20,084 nt of DNA from Chitinophagaceae bacterium UBA3961 (GTDB lineage: Bacteria; Bacteroidota; Bacteroidia; Chitinophagales; Chitinophagaceae): NCBI GenBank assembly GCA_002385265.1, contig DGDD01000041.1, positions 1 through 20,084 of the forward strand, in the 5' to 3' direction. A program made the translations under genes and the position numbers. This document shows, piece by piece, positions 8,055 to 15,475 of this stretch. Position 1 is the first letter of the stretch. Every line of letters starts with the position of its first letter. A model generated the notes under the pieces. The model worked only from the letters and a program-made list of their open reading frames with translations, made no database searches and was not told the origin of the DNA.

Positions 8055-8891
8055 ATGCGCAAATTAGTTTTCATTATTGCTTCCACCTTGCTTTCTGTAG
8101 GGGCTTTCAGCCAAATAAAATCTGCCTCTTCCTTCTTCCCAAAAGATAAAGCTCAGGTTCTAGTAGTAGGCACTTTTCATATGGATTATCCGGGCCTTGA
8201 TGCTCATAAAACCAGCGACGAGAACAAGATAGACGTATTGAAAGAACCAAAGAAATCGGAGATGAATGAGCTGGTTGCTTACATTAAAAAATTCAAGCCT
8301 ACCAAAATTGTTATTGAAGCTTGGCCCAGTTGGAATGCCGGGCAGAAGCTTCGTCAATACAAAGAAGGCAAGTTAAGAGATCAACGGGATGAACGTGTTC
8401 AATTGGGCATACGTGTGGCCAGCGAACTTAAAATGGATACGATTTATTCAATTGATATGAATTCGTTCGACGACGATTTGAGTAAGCTCGATACGAATTA
8501 TTTTAAAGCACTCTTTCAGGATTTTGACTTTCAGAGCACTGATTCACTAGAAACCATGCTTAAGAAATGGTTGAACTACGAAGATCTTTTGGTCCCTAAA
8601 ATAAAGTTACTAGACTATATCAAACGAATCAATTCAAGGGAGCTCCATCTCTTGGGCTATGGAGCGTATCTAATTGGTGATTTCAAGCTGAGTGGAACCA
8701 GAGGCCCGGACATTTTATCGATTTGGTGGTACAATCGCAATCTTCGCATTTTTCGACGCATTCAAGAAATTACCACTAGTCCTAAGGATCGAATTATGGT
8801 TATCTATGGAAATGGTCATGCAGCCATATTGCGACAGCTTTTTGAGTGCTCACCTGAGTATCATTTTGTTGAGTTCGGTAGTTTGAAATAA
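8055..8891 (+). CDS. Secreted DUF5694 protein (TraB/EreA-like fold)
   Basis: The product has 278 residues with a signal peptide (MRKLVFIIASTLLSVGAFSQ). The mature domain opens with VLVVGTFHMDYPGLD (about 36-49), the hallmark of DUF5694. It continues with PTKIVIEAW and ends with a GNGHAAILRQLF segment near residue 253. The GTFH and GxGH histidines are laid out as in the TraB/PrgY and erythromycin-esterase-like superfamily, where they are thought to be catalytic or metal-binding. The substrate is unknown. It is probably periplasmic and stands 30 bp after the preceding gene. Confidence 0.8.
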   Translation: MRKLVFIIASTLLSVGAFSQIKSASSFFPKDKAQVLVVGTFHMDYPGLDAHKTSDENKIDVLKEPKKSEMNELVAYIKKFKPTKIVIEAWPSWNAGQKLRQYKEGKLRDQRDERVQLGIRVASELKMDTIYSIDMNSFDDDLSKLDTNYFKALFQDFDFQSTDSLETMLKKWLNYEDLLVPKIKLLDYIKRINSRELHLLGYGAYLIGDFKLSGTRGPDILSIWWYNRNLRIFRRIQEITTSPKDRIMVIYGNGHAAILRQLFECSPEYHFVEFGSLK

Positions 8892-8924
8892 AGAAATGAG
8901 TACCTTCGGAACAAACTGTTTGCT

Positions 8925-9290
8925 ATGCTTTGCAATACTCGAATGATCGTTCTTTTTGTTTCCAATTTAGAGTGGATGAAATTGTTCTACACGAGAGAAT
9001 TTGGATTTGAGATCAAAGAAGAAAGCGAAGTGTGGATTTTAATGAATGCCGGTAGTATTGACATCGGTCTGCACCGAATTGGACCCGGTTATGAAGCGCT
9101 CCACCAAGCCGAGTCAAACGTTAAAATAATCTTTGATATAGACGTTCCGATAGAAACGGCTCATGCCGATTTAAGCGCCAAGGGTATTCGCGTGGGCGAA
9201 ATTCAAAATTGGGACGGATACCCCTTTACTGTTTTTGATGGAATGGATCCCGAAGGAAATGTATTTCAATTACGCGCTAAAAAAAGCTAA
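8925..9290 (+). CDS. VOC family protein (glyoxalase/bleomycin-resistance fold)
   Basis: The product has 121 residues from 8925 or 115 from the second ATG at 8943 (MIVLFVSNLEWMK); the latter start fits the family better. A single vicinal-oxygen-chelate domain is visible: the strand IVLFVSNLEWMKLFYTREFGFE, then VWILMNAGSIDIGLH, and the closing MDPEGNVFQL with the usual metal-ligand glutamate. Members include glyoxalases, dioxygenases and drug-binding proteins. Nothing here narrows the substrate. It is cytoplasmic. Confidence 0.8.
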   Translation: MLCNTRMIVLFVSNLEWMKLFYTREFGFEIKEESEVWILMNAGSIDIGLHRIGPGYEALHQAESNVKIIFDIDVPIETAHADLSAKGIRVGEIQNWDGYPFTVFDGMDPEGNVFQLRAKKS

Positions 9291-9301
9291 AACACTCCCT
9301 G

Positions 9302-10600
9302 ATGTTGATGCGTTCCTTCTTACTGACAGTCGTACTTTTTTTCCTAGTGGGTTTTTCCTCGGCGCAATCGCGACAGGATTGGGGCGCTATTAGTCAGCGA
9401 TTAGATGTTTCCAAGTTTACCGGAAAGAAATTTAGAGTAGAAGCCGCCATTAGAACTGAACGAAAAGACAGTTCTGCTTTTGCCGGTATGTGGGTAAGAG
9501 TCGATGATACAAAAGGTAAAATTGATTTCTATGCAAACACCTACGATCGACCCATCATCAAAAGTGAATGGGCGCTCTATTCAATGACAGGTAAAATTGG
9601 TAAAACGGGCCAGTGGTTGAATCTTGGCGGGATCTTTTATGGACGTGGTCAGTTCTTTTACGATCAATTCCGAATTTTCATTGAAAATGAAAAGGGCGAA
9701 ATGCAAGAAATTGACATGGTAGACCCCGGATTTGAGTCGGCAGAATTGAAGAATTGGTACACCGGATTGATGATGCCTTTGAAAGGAACCAAGGTTAAAG
9801 CAGGGAATCAAAATCCGTATCAGGGAAATCTGTGTTTAATAGTAGACAGTCGGGAGGTTTCGTATGTGGCCAGCTATGGTAGCAATGATAGTTTAGGTAA
9901 ATACGAAAATGTAAATGGTGTTCGATTGTATTATGAGGAATATGGGAAAGGTGCACCGCTTTTGCTTCTTCATGGAAATTCTGAAAACATTCATTCTTTC
10001 GAAAAGCAGATTGGCGAGCTTTCCAAGTACTATCGGGTCATTGCAGTTGATACACGCGGACATGGAAGGTCTACAACAGATGATCGCCGCTATACTTATG
10101 AGCTTTTTGCAGAAGATATGAATGCTTTTTTGGATCAGTTAGGATTGGATAGTGTGCATGTGGTTGGTTGGAGCGATGGTGGTAATACCGGATTGATCAT
10201 GGCAATGAAGTATCCTAAGAAAATAAAGACCTTGGTTACTATGGGTGCCAATGTATTTATCGACCGAACTGTGGTGCCTAACAGCGTTTTCAAAGAGATA
10301 AAAGTGCAATTACAAGAACTTGAAAATGACAGTACACCAAAAGGAAGAAACAGGGTTCGATTGCTGAATCTATTGGTAACCGAGCCGAATCATAGTTTTG
10401 AAGAGTTAAAACAGATATCCTGTCCGGTTTTGGTGATGGCAGGAGAAAAGGATTTGATTAAGGAAAATCATACTAAGAGTATTGCGGCAAATATTCCAAA
10501 AGGCGAACTACATATTGAGCCCAAGAGATCGCATTATTTCCCTCAAGAAGATGGCCCTCGTTTCAATAAGTTGGTGCTTGATTTTATTGCTAAATACTGA
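9302..10600 (+). CDS. Secreted two-domain alpha/beta hydrolase
   Basis: The product has 432 residues. A signal peptide (residues 1-21, ending SSAQ) is followed by a beta-rich domain of about 170 residues (25-195). This reads like a jelly-roll/galactose-binding-like module (FRVEAAIRTE, then GMWVRVDD, then VDPGFESAELKNWY). The alpha/beta hydrolase domain follows (about 205-432). It has the oxyanion loop HGNSE (His224), the nucleophile elbow GWSDGG with Ser291, an acid at Asp384 (GEKD) and His411 (KRSHYF). It is probably a periplasmic or exported esterase or lipase. The stop is directly followed by the stop of the convergent gene. Confidence 0.85.
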   Translation: MLMRSFLLTVVLFFLVGFSSAQSRQDWGAISQRLDVSKFTGKKFRVEAAIRTERKDSSAFAGMWVRVDDTKGKIDFYANTYDRPIIKSEWALYSMTGKIGKTGQWLNLGGIFYGRGQFFYDQFRIFIENEKGEMQEIDMVDPGFESAELKNWYTGLMMPLKGTKVKAGNQNPYQGNLCLIVDSREVSYVASYGSNDSLGKYENVNGVRLYYEEYGKGAPLLLLHGNSENIHSFEKQIGELSKYYRVIAVDTRGHGRSTTDDRRYTYELFAEDMNAFLDQLGLDSVHVVGWSDGGNTGLIMAMKYPKKIKTLVTMGANVFIDRTVVPNSVFKEIKVQLQELENDSTPKGRNRVRLLNLLVTEPNHSFEELKQISCPVLVMAGEKDLIKENHTKSIAANIPKGELHIEPKRSHYFPQEDGPRFNKLVLDFIAKY

Positions 10601-10999
10601 TTAGAATGAAAATATTATTGCTCCCTCTATTTTTTCAATAGTTTCAACAATATAGAGGCTGTCGTTGAAATAATCCATGTTAGGGTCCACCGGAGCACCT
10701 AATTCAAATCGTCTGGAGTAGGTTCTTAGTAGATCTTTATTTAGGTCGCGTTGTTGGTAATCTTCATGTCGAATGGTACTGAGTTCTTCTGCTTCTTCTT
10801 TTACATACTCTTCTTCGTTTAAGTCTATTTTGAATTCGTAGTTTTTGAAACGAACATAAATTGTTTGGTCTTCAAGGACTACTTGTGCGGCTGAGTTTGA
10901 TTTCTGATAATATTCTTTTAACAAGGAGAAAAGGTTCTCAATACTGGCTTCGCTGGTATTTGGTACAAATGCTAAATAAACGTAGAAGTCGTAACTCAT
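10601..10999 (-). CDS. Hypothetical acidic cytoplasmic protein
   Basis: The product has 132 residues, with no signal peptide or membrane segment. It is rich in Glu, Asp and Tyr (for example NEEEYVKEEAEELS). The ending DPNMDYFNDSLYIVETIEKI is typical of small Bacteroidota proteins of unknown role. Its size and acidic nature recall some polymorphic-toxin immunity proteins, but no toxin gene is nearby, so I do not assign that function. It converges tail to tail with the hydrolase gene, with no bases between the two stops. Confidence 0.6.
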   Translation of the reverse strand: MSYDFYVYLAFVPNTSEASIENLFSLLKEYYQKSNSAAQVVLEDQTIYVRFKNYEFKIDLNEEEYVKEEAEELSTIRHEDYQQRDLNKDLLRTYSRRFELGAPVDPNMDYFNDSLYIVETIEKIEGAIIFSF

Positions 11000-11037
11000 G
11001 AATCAATTTTACGCAAATATAGGAACTTGGAAGAACA

Positions 11038-11484
11038 CTATTTGTCGAGTAATCGTCTGTGATAGTTTACTTGTCCCAAGTGATAGGCAAGGTGTGTAGC
11101 TAAATGAATGAGCATGTATTCCATTGAAGTTTTTTCTTTGAATACGAGTATCGGATACTCTGATGCAAGGTCTTCTTCTTTTAATAGATCGAGACTCTTT
11201 TGCACTGTGTGAATAGTAGCATTGATCATATTGATGAGTTCGGCTCTGGCTATGTCCTTAGCAGAAAACTCAAGCTCTCTGTTTCTCAGATAACCTGTTT
11301 TTCCAATTTCTGCGCCGATATAGGTATTTAGGTTACCGATTAAGTGTAAGGTTAAGTTGCCGGCTGAGTTGGATATCTTCTGATCGATGATCCAGATATT
11401 CGATTCATTTTGATAGGCTTCTATTTCCGAACGAAGCTTGTTCAAGTCGCGTGAAAAGAGTTGTTGAAGTGATTGGATGGCCAT
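11038..11484 (-). CDS. DinB-like four-helix protein (DUF1572)
   Basis: The product has 148 residues and is all-helical. Three histidines sit where DinB/YfiT-like proteins bind a metal ion: His47 (LTLHLIGN), His131 and His135 in HLATHLAYHLGQ. The closing HLGQVNYHRRLL is the family's most typical segment. DinB-like proteins include thiol transferases and stress-induced proteins; no reaction can be assigned here. It lies 8 bp downstream of the outer-membrane protein gene and is probably co-transcribed with it. Confidence 0.8.
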   Translation of the reverse strand: MAIQSLQQLFSRDLNKLRSEIEAYQNESNIWIIDQKISNSAGNLTLHLIGNLNTYIGAEIGKTGYLRNRELEFSAKDIARAELINMINATIHTVQKSLDLLKEEDLASEYPILVFKEKTSMEYMLIHLATHLAYHLGQVNYHRRLLDK

Positions 11485-11492
11485 GGTACAAG

Positions 11493-12293
11493 TTACAGTT
11501 TTAAGATTAGTTTCAGTTGAAGAGTGAAAATATCGAAGTCTTGTTTCTGGTCGATGGTAAATGCTCCGATAAAGGATGGTCCTTTCGAGTTGCTGATATC
11601 ATACAGTCCTGGCACTACCAATCCACCTGTGGTTCCTCCAAAATTACTGCTAACTTGTTTAAAGGTGATTTGTTGTGTATATAATTTAAAGAGATCAATT
11701 CCGATGGCAAATCGTTTTGATAGGTCTTTTACTGCTGTTCCACCAAACCCAAAAGCAAAGCCTCGGCCATCCGAATCTTTCTGATTGAAGAATGCATACG
11801 AAGTGTCTGTTTTGCTCTCAGCCTTGAACTCCGGAGAATTGACATAAATGTAGCCGGCCATGGCTTTCACTTTGAAGCGCCAACCTTCGTCGGGCATGGT
11901 CCATTGACTTCCCAAGCCCGCCAATACCGCAGCCGATCTCCAATTCGCTTTTTCTATTTGCCAATTGGGATAGTAAGTTATACTGCTACTAAGAATATTG
12001 AAGTTGGTTTTTGAAAATTGATCGGCCAGTGTTTTTCTGTTGATGGGATTCGAATTGCCTAGTACCATCGCTTCTATGCTTGCTACCGAGTTAATGAAAT
12101 AGGAGTAGTTGATTGTGATCCCATAACCCGTGTTTGCAAAGCCTGCTTTTGGATCGTTTTGATCCGTTGAAGAGAATTTTCCGAGTGGAACGGCAAGCCC
12201 TCCCGAAATTGAAAGTTCTAAGCTGCCTTTCTTTTGAGCTTTTAAAGATAAGCTGAAAGTAGAAAGGAAAGCGGCTAGTAACACTAATCTCAT
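11493..12293 (-). CDS. Outer-membrane beta-barrel protein
   Basis: The product has 266 residues with a signal peptide (MRLVLLAAFLSTFSLSLKAQ). The mature part is made of alternating polar and hydrophobic strands rich in Gly, Tyr and Phe. It ends in strand IFTLQLKLILKL, consistent with a small outer-membrane barrel of the PorT / OMP_b-brl type. The glycine-rich opening SISGGLAVPLGKFSS is typical of the first barrel strand. No ligand can be inferred. A 7+7 bp inverted repeat (12305-12311 / 12330-12336) lies just upstream of its ATG. Confidence 0.72.
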   Translation of the reverse strand: MRLVLLAAFLSTFSLSLKAQKKGSLELSISGGLAVPLGKFSSTDQNDPKAGFANTGYGITINYSYFINSVASIEAMVLGNSNPINRKTLADQFSKTNFNILSSSITYYPNWQIEKANWRSAAVLAGLGSQWTMPDEGWRFKVKAMAGYIYVNSPEFKAESKTDTSYAFFNQKDSDGRGFAFGFGGTAVKDLSKRFAIGIDLFKLYTQQITFKQVSSNFGGTTGGLVVPGLYDISNSKGPSFIGAFTIDQKQDFDIFTLQLKLILKL

Positions 12294-12304
12294 GTGGTAG
12301 GTGT

Positions 12305-12336
12305 TTCCTCAAAACTATTGAATTACTCATGAGGAA
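12305..12336. repeat. Inverted repeat upstream of the barrel gene
   Basis: TTCCTCA at 12305-12311 is matched by TGAGGAA at 12330-12336, with an 18-bp spacer. It lies 12 bp before the ATG of the barrel gene, in its 5' leader or promoter. It could be an operator or a leader hairpin. Confidence 0.35.
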
Positions 12337-12415
12337 GCTTCAATAATTCGTTAATAATGAGGAGTGGTAGGAAATTGAGTTGCTGAATTGGGGCAAGGAG
12401 GGTGGTGAAATGGAA

Positions 12416-12457
12416 AGGCTTCGATTGAGCCATACAAATAGCTCATCATCGAAGCCT
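12416..12457 (-). terminator. Strong stem-loop downstream of rtcB
   Basis: A 10-bp perfect stem (AGGCTTCGAT at 12416-12425 with ATCGAAGCCT at 12448-12457) continues into a 5-bp inner stem (TGAGC with GCTCA) after a 2-nt bulge. The loop has 10 nt. It begins 60 bp after the rtcB stop on the minus strand and is followed there by TTTCCATTTC, so it is the likely end of the slipin-rtcB transcript. The T-run is weak, so it may instead protect a 3' end. Confidence 0.65.
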
Positions 12458-12517
12458 CGATCTGCATATTATTTTCTAACTAATGCGTCTTCCAAATTCT
12501 CAAATCAACCAATTGAC

Positions 12518-13948
12518 TCATTCCTCATTTCCTCGCTTCTTCCGCCCTCTTTCCTGTTGTCCTCCATCCATCTTTACAATTTTAGGGAGAAAGGTTCCCA
12601 CTACATCCACTAATTCTTGCTGTGCATTCATTACTTCATGAATGTTTTTATAGGCGTGAGGGGCTTCATCTAGTCCCCCACCGATCAATGTTACACCGTG
12701 ATCGGTAAGTATTGATTTTAATTCAGCATGGGTGATCGATTCCATTGCCTTTGTTCTACTCATCAATCGACCGGCTCCATGTGAAGCAGATTGAATGGAA
12801 TTGACTTCACCTTTACCTTTCACAATAAACCCGGGTGCAGTCATGGATCCCGGAATAACTCCTAACACATCTTTACCGGCTGGAGTAGCTCCTTTACGGT
12901 GAACAATCACTTCTTCGCCATTCAAAATCTCTTTCCAAGCAAAATTGTGATGGTTCTCAATTCGCTTCAGCGGTGTTTCCTTTAGCTGTGCTGCTATTTT
13001 ATCGTGAATCACGTGGTGACAAGCACTCGCATAATCACCTGCAAAATTCATCGCCAACCAGTATTCCATGCCTGCTTCAGAATCGAGCGATAGCCATGCA
13101 AGATTCACCGCTTCTTTTGGAAGCTTGCAAGTTTCTTTTGCAATTTTAGTATAGTGAGCCGCTATATTAGCACCTAATCCTCTAGATCCGGAATGGGTAA
13201 GAAATCCTAGATATGTTCCCGGTTGAAGATCTACAGTAGGATCGTATTCAGTAATAGTGACCACTCCAAACTCTGCAAAGTGATTTCCGCTTCCTGAAGT
13301 TCCCAATTGCACCGCAGCCTTAGACTGTAAGTTTTTTAAAAGTGGAATTTCGTTAAATAGCTTATGATCGATCACTTCGTGCGCTGTAGGGTTTTTAAAT
13401 CCGGCACCTGACCCGAATAGGGTAGCTGCACCCAATTCTCGAGTGAAAAAGGCTTTCTTTTCTTCCAGTAGTAAAGGATTGATCTCATAAATACTCAAAC
13501 ACATTCTGCATCCAATATCTACACCAACACCATAAGGAATGACAGCATTCTTAGTAGCTAATACCCCTCCTATAGGAAGTCCATATCCTTGATGCGCATC
13601 GGGCATCACGGCTGCGGCAACGCTAATGGGAAGTCGAGCAGCGTTATGCATCTGACTAAAAGCTCCCGCTTCAATGAAATCTGCACCGTAGGCATTTACT
13701 TGGAGTGGTGCATTGTTCAATTCGATGACATCTTCGTCGGCCGAAGGTTTGCACAGTTCTTTTGCAATGGTTCCATAAACAGGATGTTCAATAAATTTAG
13801 CTGGATGCGCTGCTAATTCGCTCAATTCATTCGTTAGTTCTGATTCGTTATGATCTTTTAGCTCTTCGTTTACTATTTTCAGTAATGCGGCCATTATCGG
13901 TGATTCAGGGAATCCCAGTACTTTCAAAGTGGTTCCATTCATCTTCAT
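12518..13948 (-). CDS. rtcB: RNA ligase RtcB
   Basis: The product has 476 residues from the ATG at 13948. An upstream TTG at 13972 is unlikely because a TAATTTTA promoter-like motif lies between the two. RtcB joins RNA 2',3'-cyclic phosphate or 3'-phosphate ends to 5'-OH ends, using GTP and Mn2+, in the cytoplasm. All signature motifs are present: MPDAHQGYGLPIGGV (115-129), GVDIGCRM with metal ligands Asp144 and Cys147, GSGNHFAEFG with His223, THSGSRG with His252, VHRKGAT with His350, GSMTAPGF, and SHGAGR with His390, the equivalent of the guanylylated histidine. The tail GGQQERGRKKRGNEE is basic and extra. Slipin is 70 bp upstream on the same strand, in an RNA-repair context. Confidence 0.96.
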   Translation of the reverse strand: MKMNGTTLKVLGFPESPIMAALLKIVNEELKDHNESELTNELSELAAHPAKFIEHPVYGTIAKELCKPSADEDVIELNNAPLQVNAYGADFIEAGAFSQMHNAARLPISVAAAVMPDAHQGYGLPIGGVLATKNAVIPYGVGVDIGCRMCLSIYEINPLLLEEKKAFFTRELGAATLFGSGAGFKNPTAHEVIDHKLFNEIPLLKNLQSKAAVQLGTSGSGNHFAEFGVVTITEYDPTVDLQPGTYLGFLTHSGSRGLGANIAAHYTKIAKETCKLPKEAVNLAWLSLDSEAGMEYWLAMNFAGDYASACHHVIHDKIAAQLKETPLKRIENHHNFAWKEILNGEEVIVHRKGATPAGKDVLGVIPGSMTAPGFIVKGKGEVNSIQSASHGAGRLMSRTKAMESITHAELKSILTDHGVTLIGGGLDEAPHAYKNIHEVMNAQQELVDVVGTFLPKIVKMDGGQQERGRKKRGNEE

Positions 13949-14018
13949 TATTGTAAAATTACTTGTTTTCAATATGAGGAAAGAAGAGAACGGTACTCTT
14001 CTTTCCAGACTCTAGTTT

Positions 14019-15116
14019 CTATTTAGCGCCGAACAGTTGTTGTAACTGTCCCACTACATTCCCACCGGAGTTCAAACTAATGCTCTGAACTTTATCGGTG
14101 ATACGTTCCATGTATTCCATTTCTTTCAATTTCCACAACATTGGATTTTCTTCCATCAATTTCGCGGTATTTAAAAGATTTCGGGTGCTGGCGGTTTCTT
14201 CACGACGTGTGATGATATTGGCCTGAGCTTTCTTTTCTGCAACCAACACTTGGTTCATTATTTCTTTAATATCGCCCGGCAAAATGATGTCTCGAATCCC
14301 AAATCCGAGCAATTCCAATCCTAAGGAATTCGCCGCTGTTTGCGCTTTTTCCATAACAAATGCGGCTATGCTTTCTTTCTTTTCCAACAATTGATCGAAG
14401 GAGAAACCGGCAACATATTCACGCAATACCAATTGCAGTGCAATGTGAAATTGGCGTTCCGTCTCTTTCGTATCAATTACTGCTTTCAAAACATCTACAA
14501 TTTTGTATTGCGCCCAAGCATTGATTCGTAATCCGGCTTTATCGGAGCTTAAGATCTCTTGACCGTTCAACTCTAGTTGTTGTATACGCATATCAGCACG
14601 TGCTAATTGGATACGTTGTTCGTTTTTCCAGAAATAGTAGGTTCCCGCCGGAATTATTCGTTCCACTACTCCATTCACCATCAATACGCATTGTTCGTAG
14701 TTGTTCACTTCTACCATTCGGATGTATTCACTTAACTCCGGTTTGTTCAACAAACCACGATCAACGGAAGTGCCTACTTCTAATTCCTTTATAGAGTAGC
14801 GCTGGAAACTATAGTTTACAAAGCTTTTCCAATACAAGTGGTTTCCGGCGGTTAATACTTCTTTGAAACGACCGTCCTCAAATACGATAACAATCTCCTG
14901 ATCTGCCACTTCAATAACATGCAGTTGTGCTTTTAATTTTTCATCAACTAATAAGTATTGCATCTCAATGGGTGGAATGAACTTTCCTTTTTTAGTGAAC
15001 GTAATGGCATGTTTATTCCACAACCAGTAGTTGCCTGTTTCCAATATATTCTTATACACTTCGCCTTTAAAAACAAGGGCAATTTGATATTCATTTACTT
15101 TTAAATACTGTAACAT
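14019..15116 (-). CDS. Slipin family protein (SPFH/band-7) with triplicated N-terminal module
   Basis: The product has 365 residues. The SPFH/band-7 domain occupies about 133-290 (ILPGDIKEIMNQVLVAEKKAQAN is the typical end). A helical stretch follows (RREETASTRNLLNTAKLMEENPMLWKLKEMEYMERI), as in RtcB-associated slipins. There is no N-terminal hydrophobic anchor, unlike stomatins. Instead a 27-residue unit occurs three times, at 7-33, 70-96 and 137-163. Each copy starts with Val and ends G-x-x-x-x-W. Slipins are known neighbours of rtcB in many bacteria, but their role in RNA repair is unknown; they may form a scaffold or membrane platform. It is probably in one operon with rtcB. Confidence 0.9.
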   Translation of the reverse strand: MLQYLKVNEYQIALVFKGEVYKNILETGNYWLWNKHAITFTKKGKFIPPIEMQYLLVDEKLKAQLHVIEVADQEIVIVFEDGRFKEVLTAGNHLYWKSFVNYSFQRYSIKELEVGTSVDRGLLNKPELSEYIRMVEVNNYEQCVLMVNGVVERIIPAGTYYFWKNEQRIQLARADMRIQQLELNGQEILSSDKAGLRINAWAQYKIVDVLKAVIDTKETERQFHIALQLVLREYVAGFSFDQLLEKKESIAAFVMEKAQTAANSLGLELLGFGIRDIILPGDIKEIMNQVLVAEKKAQANIITRREETASTRNLLNTAKLMEENPMLWKLKEMEYMERITDKVQSISLNSGGNVVGQLQQLFGAK

Positions 15117-15232
15117 AAGTCTAGTTTTATCTTGTTATCTAAAAATTGAAAAGAACCACTGCGCTTACTCAAGTTCAAGTCACGGAACTGGATTGGATTT
15201 CATTTTAGGTGAAAAGGATCGTACTTGAAGCC

Positions 15233-15391
15233 CTAGCTTTTTTGAATGCTTTTCACTTTAGCAGAATCGTTTTCCGGTTCAAGTGTTTGCCCAGGAACAT
15301 CGTTTTTGAATATCAAGAAGGATGTTAGTAAGGGCAATGGTTTGTTCTTTTTAAAGAGGGAACCGCTCTTTGTGTTGTTTATAGAGAACAC
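15233..15391 (-). CDS. Possible small protein of 52 residues (uncertain)
   Basis: A GTG-initiated frame of 52 codons runs from 15391 to a TAG ending at 15233. The translation has one hydrophobic patch (PLPLLTSFLIF) and a plausible soluble tail (NDVPGQTLEPENDSAKVKS). There is no ATG, and the frame overlaps the two hairpin repeats. It may be chance or a real leader peptide of the slipin-rtcB operon. No family is recognised. Confidence 0.2.
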   Translation of the reverse strand: MFSINNTKSGSLFKKNKPLPLLTSFLIFKNDVPGQTLEPENDSAKVKSIQKS

Positions 15392-15398
15392 GCTCTTT
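15351..15398. repeat. Two tandem imperfect hairpin repeats
   Basis: Copy A (15351-15371) and copy B (15379-15398) share about 17 of 20 aligned positions, with one gap. Each is a hairpin. Copy A pairs AAAGAG (15353-15358) with CTCTTT (15366-15371) around a 7-nt loop. Copy B pairs AGAG (15383-15386) with CTCT (15393-15396) around a 6-nt loop. They lie directly downstream of the tRNA-like module on the minus strand and may be part of the same RNA or protein-binding sites. Confidence 0.55.
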
Positions 15399-15401
15399 TA
15401 C

Positions 15402-15475
15402 ACATCCTAGTGGTACTCTGCCGTTGAGTTATTGACTACGAACCGTCAAGCGGGATTCGAACCCGCACTTGGTGT
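15402..15475 (-). ncRNA. tRNA-mimic RNA module with T-arm before D-arm (YrlA-like Y RNA candidate)
   Basis: On the minus strand, the T-arm GCGGGTTCGAATCCCGC (15466-15450) has a perfect 5-bp stem and the universal TTCGAAT loop. It is followed without a gap by TTGACGGTTCGTAGTCAA (15449-15432), an acceptor-like stem TTGAC/GTCAA closed by a loop. Next come T8 and A9 (15431-15430) and a D-arm with stem ACTC/GAGT (15429-15415). Its loop AACGGCA holds A14, G18G19 and A21. The flanks pair: ACACCAAGT (15475-15467) with ACTAGGATGT (15411-15402), 8 bp with one mismatch and one bulge, standing for the anticodon stem. The parts are those of a tRNA, but in permuted order with a capped acceptor stem. Such modules are known in bacterial YrlA RNAs that accompany Ro60. 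The full RNA probably extends upstream through the hairpin at 15477-15513; its ends are unknown. Confidence 0.72.

Noticed and set aside
10601..10999. Immunity protein of a toxin system
   Set aside because: Only size and acidity suggest it; no toxin, secretion gene or repeat array is nearby.
13949..13972. TTG start 8 codons upstream for rtcB
   Set aside because: A TAATTTTA promoter-like motif lies in this stretch and the ATG at 13948 fits the family's N-terminus better.
15400..15475. An ordinary tRNA gene on the minus strand
   Set aside because: The T-arm precedes the D-arm, there is no anticodon arm with a 7-nt loop between D-arm and T-arm, and the acceptor stem is capped by a loop. It is a tRNA mimic, not a standard tRNA.
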